Shown here piece by piece: positions 6,648-10,501 of a stretch of DNA of 10,501 bases. The translations under genes were made by a program, and so were the position numbers. Numbering within the stretch: the stretch's first letter is position 1; every line of letters begins with the position of its first letter. Source of the stretch: Terriglobia bacterium (GTDB taxonomy: Bacteria; Acidobacteriota; Terriglobia; UBA7540); contig JASHTZ010000655.1 in assembly GCA_030040295.1 (NCBI GenBank), positions 1 to 10,501 of the forward strand. The letters are read 5' to 3'. Under the pieces are notes generated by a model, which was not told where the DNA came from, did not search any database, and was given only the letters and a program-made list of their open reading frames with translations.

Positions 6648-8426
6648 TTAATGTTTGCTCACGAGCGAGCGAACGCGCGTTGCCTCGGCAGAATCCCCGG
6701 CGGCATCGAGTGCTCGCGCTTCGGCTCCATAGGCTTCAATATAAGTCGGATCGACCTGGCGCGCGGCATGAAATTGTGCGGCGGCCTCGCGCGGATTACC
6801 CAGCTTCATCTCGCAAGTGCCCAGAAAAAATCTGGACTCCACATCCTGAGGGTCGAGTTTCACGGCAATTGTAAAATATTCCGCTGACCGCTTGTAGTCG
6901 CCCTGGGGAAAATAAACTGCTCCCAGGGCCTTGAACGCGGGACTGTGGTCGGGTGAGATTTCAATGGCCTTTTTGTAATCGCTGACGGCCTCCGCGATGC
7001 TGGCGCGCTGAAGGGCAACCTGCCCCAGCCCAAGATAGCACTCGTAAGCGATGCCGGCGAGAGGCTTCGCGCTCTCCCGATTCAGACGCAGGGCAGTTTG
7101 GTACTCGGCCTCCGCGCCCTTCATATTCCCGTCGCGCGTGCGGAGGAGCGTTCCCTGGAAGAGGTGGACGAGGGCAGAATTCGGGGACGCGCGAAGCGAG
7201 TAATCCCACAGAGCCACGTTGTCTCCCCAGGTAGGAACCAGGCGGACGTCGTCGGCTGCGAAGACAATGGATGTGATTACGACCACACCCACGAGCGCCG
7301 GAGCGAGTTTCGAAATCGGGATTTTTCGCGGCACAACCTGTAACAGTAAATGGGCCACCGCCAGCGCCGCCCCCACCGAAGGCAGATATGAAAATCGGTC
7401 TGCCACCGGGAAGCTTACCAAGCGGAAGTCGAGGCACGGCAGGAGTGTTATCAGCCACCAACTGACCAGAAATCCCAATTGGGGGTCACGGCGGCGGAGC
7501 AACAAGGCGATGAGAATGCCCAGAAGCGCCAGCCACGGCCACGGCGAATGCAAACTCGCGTGAAGGTCGAAAACGCGGAACGCACTCATTCGCGCAGGCC
7601 AAAGGAAAAGCCTGGCGTGCTGGCCGAGCAGGCCCAGAGCCGCGGCAAGCATCTCGCGCGAAACCTGGAAGGTATGCGAAGGTTGCGAAAGACCTCCCAG
7701 GAAAGTGATGCGCAGGGTCAAATAGACACCGAGCGCAGCAGCAAAGGGCAGCCAACGAATCGCCTTCTGCTTCCAGTTCGAAGTGCCTGGACGAAAAAAC
7801 CAGTAAGCAAGCACCACCAGGGGCAGCGCGACCGCGGATTCCTTGAAAAGCAGGGCGGGGAAGTAAGCGAGCGCTGCCCATGCGTAATCCCTCCACGAGC
7901 CACGATTGGATTTTTCGGCGCGAAGAAACAGAAGGAACCCAAGAATTGCAAAGCACGCCGCGCCCGTATCCGGCAATGCGGAAACCCACGCGACGGTTTC
8001 AACGTGCTGAGGGTGCAAAGCCCAAAGCAAGGCGCCACCCAAGGCCGCCAGATCGTTGCTGAGCAATTCCCGTCCGATCTCGAACACCAGCCAGGTTGTC
8101 GCAGCGCACAACAAAAGCTGGAAGAGATGAAATACCGCGGGGTTGGCTCCGTTGAGGCGATACAAAACCCAGTAGATCACGAATTGTAAAGGGCGATAGA
8201 AATTGTCGTGCTCGCCCGCGCCGCGAAACGACCAGACGGATCCGATAAAAATCCGCCGCCAGAGGGCCGCGTTGGTGATGAACGGATTCTCCAGAATCTG
8301 CGGGATGTCATCAAAAACAAACTTGCAGGAAAGCGTTCCTGCATAGACGGCGAAGGTGAGCAAGGCGAGCAGTCCGCCCGTCCAGCGCGTGTGATTGGCC
8401 ACCCACGTCTTGCATCGCTCCAACAA
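6648..8426 (-). CDS. TMTC-like GT-C membrane glycosyltransferase with C-terminal TPRs (second of three paralogs)
   Basis: A 592-residue polytopic membrane protein and the closest relative of the product of 4814-6595: similarity runs end to end, including LERC near the N terminus, SPWPW (294-298) and the C-terminal LDAAGD (573-578). Motifs: FDD (38-40), NFYRPL (75-80), HPQHVE (138-143), FKE (194-196), DRFSYLPSVG (343-352), and a W-x6-W junction (400-407) entering the TPR region (about 415-585). About ten hydrophobic segments lie between 16 and 390. The order matches TMTC/GT-C enzymes, where the DD pair in the first extracytoplasmic loop is a catalytic or metal-binding site, so glycosyl transfer from a lipid-linked sugar is inferred. 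The start is TTG at 8426 (a second TTG follows directly at 8423), three bases after the previous gene's stop, with AGAGG overlapping that gene's end. Translational coupling is likely. The substrate is unknown. Confidence 0.87.
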   Translation of the reverse strand: MLERCKTWVANHTRWTGGLLALLTFAVYAGTLSCKFVFDDIPQILENPFITNAALWRRIFIGSVWSFRGAGEHDNFYRPLQFVIYWVLYRLNGANPAVFHLFQLLLCAATTWLVFEIGRELLSNDLAALGGALLWALHPQHVETVAWVSALPDTGAACFAILGFLLFLRAEKSNRGSWRDYAWAALAYFPALLFKESAVALPLVVLAYWFFRPGTSNWKQKAIRWLPFAAALGVYLTLRITFLGGLSQPSHTFQVSREMLAAALGLLGQHARLFLWPARMSAFRVFDLHASLHSPWPWLALLGILIALLLRRRDPQLGFLVSWWLITLLPCLDFRLVSFPVADRFSYLPSVGAALAVAHLLLQVVPRKIPISKLAPALVGVVVITSIVFAADDVRLVPTWGDNVALWDYSLRASPNSALVHLFQGTLLRTRDGNMKGAEAEYQTALRLNRESAKPLAGIAYECYLGLGQVALQRASIAEAVSDYKKAIEISPDHSPAFKALGAVYFPQGDYKRSAEYFTIAVKLDPQDVESRFFLGTCEMKLGNPREAAAQFHAARQVDPTYIEAYGAEARALDAAGDSAEATRVRSLVSKH

Positions 8427-8429
8427 ATG

Positions 8430-8437
8430 TCACCTCT
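8430..8437 (-). promoter_or_regulatory. Shine-Dalgarno for the TTG start at 8426, overlapping the upstream stop
   Basis: The minus strand reads AGAGGTGA, where the last three bases are the stop codon of the upstream paralog. AGAGG is six bases from TTG 8426 and nine from TTG 8423. Ribosomes finishing the upstream gene would terminate on top of this site, which supports coupled translation. Confidence 0.6.
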
Positions 8438-10235
8438 TCGACTCGGACTTTGCGTCAGACACCAAGGCATTCAATTGCTGCCGGGCCGTCATGCTCTCCG
8501 GATGGTATTGGATCTCCAGGTTCAGCTCGGCCTTGGCGGCGGGAAGGTCATTCAGGTCGCGTTGAACCATGGCCAGTGCGAAATGATATCCCGGAGCGGT
8601 GGGACGGATTTGAATCGCGCGTTGCAAGTACGGAACCGCTTCTTCGGCGCGCCCTTGCCGCCAGATGCTCAGCCCCAGGTACAGATACTGGTCGGAATCT
8701 GTGGTATTGATGGCGATCGCCCGCCTCAAATATTGCTCAGCTTCCGGCAATTTGCCGATTTTGTAGTAAGTGTATCCCAGGTTGTAGTTAGAGAGCCAGA
8801 ATCCCGGCTCGCGCGCCAAAACTTCCGAATAAAGTGTGATGGCGTCACCGGGGTCTCCTGCATCCATCAGCGCCGCTCCCAAATCGTTGCAGACCAAATT
8901 ATCGTGCGGGGCAATGGAGAAAGCCCTTTGATAGAGGGCCAGATCGCTGGACCAAAATCTTTGCTGGCTCAAGGTTCCGCCGAAGTAAGCCAGAGCAATC
9001 AGGGCCAGGCCGCCCATTTGAATCGCCTCGGCGTTTGTGCCCCAATGTTGTGCGGCTTGCGCGAGCGCAAGGGAAACCAGCAGCGCGAAGCCGACAGAGG
9101 GGAAATACAAATAACGGTCATGGGCAATATCCCCTTCGGCATAGGCGCGCAGCCAGAGCACGGGAAGAACGGGAAGCACCATCCAGCAGCAGGCAAATAG
9201 CGCCAGGCGCGCGTTTTCGATGCGGCGAATGACCAATCCCAGCACTACTACGGACGCCAGCAACAGAGTCGCAGGAACCAGGAAAGCTGCGGACGCCGCA
9301 CGCTGAACGTAAGGCAGGCCGTAAAGCCCGCTGAATCCCACCGGGACCAGAAGGTGGCGCACGTAAAGCCAGAGAATGGAAGGCTCGGTCAAGGCCATGC
9401 TTGCGAGCGAGAGGGGAGTAACGGTGTGCGAAAATCCGCGCAACACTAACGCGCGCAGCGGCAAATAGAAAATGGTCAGCGCCAGAAATCCCAGAGACTG
9501 CTTCAGGGCGAAGACGAATCGCGAGATTTCGCTTCGGCACTCGGCGTAAAGCCACACGTAAACAAACACCAGCGGCCCCAATACAATGGCGGTTTCCTTT
9601 TCGAGCAGGCCGAGCACGAACAGCGCAAGCGACGCGCCCATCCATCCCCATCGATGAGCTTCGCGGAACCGCAAGAACGCCAGAAAACTGCCGATCGCAA
9701 AGACTGTCATCAGCGGGTCGGTTACTCCGGAAACCCATGCGATGCTTTCGATATGAATCGGGTGAAGGGCAAAAAGCGTCGCAGCGGTGAAGGCGATGGA
9801 TCTGCTGGCAGTCAAGCGCAGGACCAATGCAAAAACCAGATACGTGGCGGCAACGTGGCAGAGGATGCTCGTCAGGTGCCAGCCTTTAGGGTCCAACCCA
9901 AACAAGGCGTGGTTCAACCGGAACCAGAGAAGAAAAAGCGGCCGGTAATAATTACCCTGAACATTCGGGTAGAGCTCCGCCCAGGCGTGGGAGGTGAAGT
10001 ACTTGGGCAAGTAATGCCAGGCGTGAATGGCGGGATTCTCAATGATCTGCGGTTTGTCGTCGTAGACGAAGGGGTAGCCGAGTGACGGAACGTAGGCGAG
10101 AAAGGCCAGGGCACAGGCCATCGCCTCAGCAACGCCGCGTCGCGCCATCCATCCGAAGAGGTTTGAGTTTCCGGGCGAGCCTTCTGCCGGCATGATTTGC
10201 CCACTCTCAAAATGGGAATTTTGCGCATCCATCAT
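8430..10235 (-). CDS. TMTC-like GT-C membrane glycosyltransferase with C-terminal TPRs (first of three paralogs)
   Basis: About 601 residues from the ATG at 10235; the most divergent of the three paralogs and the one closest to the TMTC pattern. Motifs: YDD (58-60) after the first membrane segment, NYYRPL (95-100), HPIHIE (158-163), EKE (212-214) and HDRYLYFPSVG (372-382). About ten hydrophobic segments run from 37 to 420, then W428 and LALYQRA lead into well-formed TPRs (about 440-590, for example NYNLGYTYYKIGKLPEAEQY). Membrane GT-C activity with extracytoplasmic TPRs is inferred; the acceptor could be a protein or another envelope molecule. The start is uncertain: ATG at 10235 or 10232, ATG at 10193 (which gives an N terminus nearer in length to the paralogs), or TTG at 10253; none has a strong ribosome-binding site. 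The gene begins 43 bp after a methyltransferase gene and ends three bases before the next paralog, suggesting one operon. Confidence 0.87.
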   Translation of the reverse strand: MMDAQNSHFESGQIMPAEGSPGNSNLFGWMARRGVAEAMACALAFLAYVPSLGYPFVYDDKPQIIENPAIHAWHYLPKYFTSHAWAELYPNVQGNYYRPLFLLWFRLNHALFGLDPKGWHLTSILCHVAATYLVFALVLRLTASRSIAFTAATLFALHPIHIESIAWVSGVTDPLMTVFAIGSFLAFLRFREAHRWGWMGASLALFVLGLLEKETAIVLGPLVFVYVWLYAECRSEISRFVFALKQSLGFLALTIFYLPLRALVLRGFSHTVTPLSLASMALTEPSILWLYVRHLLVPVGFSGLYGLPYVQRAASAAFLVPATLLLASVVVLGLVIRRIENARLALFACCWMVLPVLPVLWLRAYAEGDIAHDRYLYFPSVGFALLVSLALAQAAQHWGTNAEAIQMGGLALIALAYFGGTLSQQRFWSSDLALYQRAFSIAPHDNLVCNDLGAALMDAGDPGDAITLYSEVLAREPGFWLSNYNLGYTYYKIGKLPEAEQYLRRAIAINTTDSDQYLYLGLSIWRQGRAEEAVPYLQRAIQIRPTAPGYHFALAMVQRDLNDLPAAKAELNLEIQYHPESMTARQQLNALVSDAKSESKR

Positions 10236-10278
10236 GAGCAGATGCGAGGACAAAACGCAATAGAACGAAGGTAGGGGT

Positions 10279-10501
10279 TCAGGGTTTCACGCCCGCCACC
10301 AGCAGGGCGCCTTCCGCCTTGAAGCGCCTCATTTGGGCGGCATCGCGAAACCATCGGCCGGTGTAGACCTCGGGAGTGGGCGAGAGGTCGGGAATGCGGC
10401 GATGCTGAACGTTTCGGAAGCCGGCGTTCACAAAGAGGCCCTGCCATTCTGCGGCGGAAAGCAGGTGGGCGGGAGTTTTGTAATGAGCGCCCCACTGATG
10501 G
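10279..10501 (-). CDS. Probable class I SAM-dependent methyltransferase, C-terminal part
   Basis: An open frame enters from the right edge and ends with TGA at 10279-10281, giving the last 73 residues of a protein that starts outside the window. The tail contains AEWQGLFVNAGFRNV, then PTPEVYTGRWFRD, and finishes FKAEGALLVAGVKP. The pattern of an AGF turn, a late YTGxxF segment and a final EGALLVxGxKP strand is typical of C-terminal ends of Rossmann-fold SAM methyltransferases. The SAM-binding motifs lie upstream and cannot be seen, so the assignment rests on family resemblance. The substrate is unknown. It is co-oriented with and 43 bp upstream of the first TMTC-like gene, so it may belong to the same operon, perhaps modifying the same glycan or lipid. 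Confidence 0.65.
   Translation of the reverse strand, partial: HQWGAHYKTPAHLLSAAEWQGLFVNAGFRNVQHRRIPDLSPTPEVYTGRWFRDAAQMRRFKAEGALLVAGVKP

Noticed and set aside
8208..9200. Long plus-strand open frame of 330 codons opposite the first and second TMTC-like genes
   Set aside because: It crosses the junction of two well-supported minus-strand genes, is rich in Arg/Gln/Gly and has no recognisable domain; it is a shadow of their codon bias.
10232..10495. Minus-strand frame of 87 codons at the right edge
   Set aside because: It is Arg/Pro/Ser-rich without a domain and overlaps the frame ending at 10279 that reads as a methyltransferase C terminus.

Overview
The window looks like a stretch of bacterial chromosome with moderately high GC content and tightly packed genes. 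No phage, insertion sequence, tRNA, rRNA or CRISPR array was seen. The gene content (a rhomboid-TPR fusion, large membrane glycosyltransferase-like TPR proteins, a solitary nuoB) suggests an acidobacterium, but that assignment is inference; no taxonomic marker is present.

Left part (1-2649, + strand): the 3' half of an ABC-F ATPase gene, cut by the window edge, is followed by a 165-bp gap holding an inverted repeat and a promoter with a perfect extended -10 (TGCTATAAT). This promoter should drive a 481-residue protein that joins a complete rhomboid serine-protease domain to a TPR domain through a seventh membrane segment.

Middle part (2703-4696, - strand): the DNA-repair glycosylase mutM/fpg, converging on the rhomboid gene; a small Rieske [2Fe-2S] ferredoxin; and a complete nuoB (the N2-cluster subunit of complex I) with no other nuo gene beside it. 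A TATAAT box lies about 60 bp upstream of nuoB, so nuoB and the Rieske gene may form a two-gene unit.

Right part (4814-10501, - strand): the most interesting region. Three consecutive genes of about 600 codons, read right to left, encode paralogous polytopic membrane proteins with C-terminal TPRs. All share a (Y/F)DD motif after the first membrane segment, N(F/Y)YRPL, HPxHxE, a KE motif and DRxxxxPSxG. This layout matches eukaryotic TMTC-type GT-C O-mannosyltransferases. The first two genes are translationally coupled, the second and third probably start at TTG codons, and the third has an unusual four-cysteine cluster beside its HPxHxE motif. The C-terminal 73 codons of a probable SAM-dependent methyltransferase lie 43 bp upstream of the first gene, suggesting one operon. 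A reasonable inference is an envelope glycosylation locus with TPRs exposed outside the cytoplasm; the substrate cannot be read from the sequence.

No gene-free stretch exceeds 300 bp.
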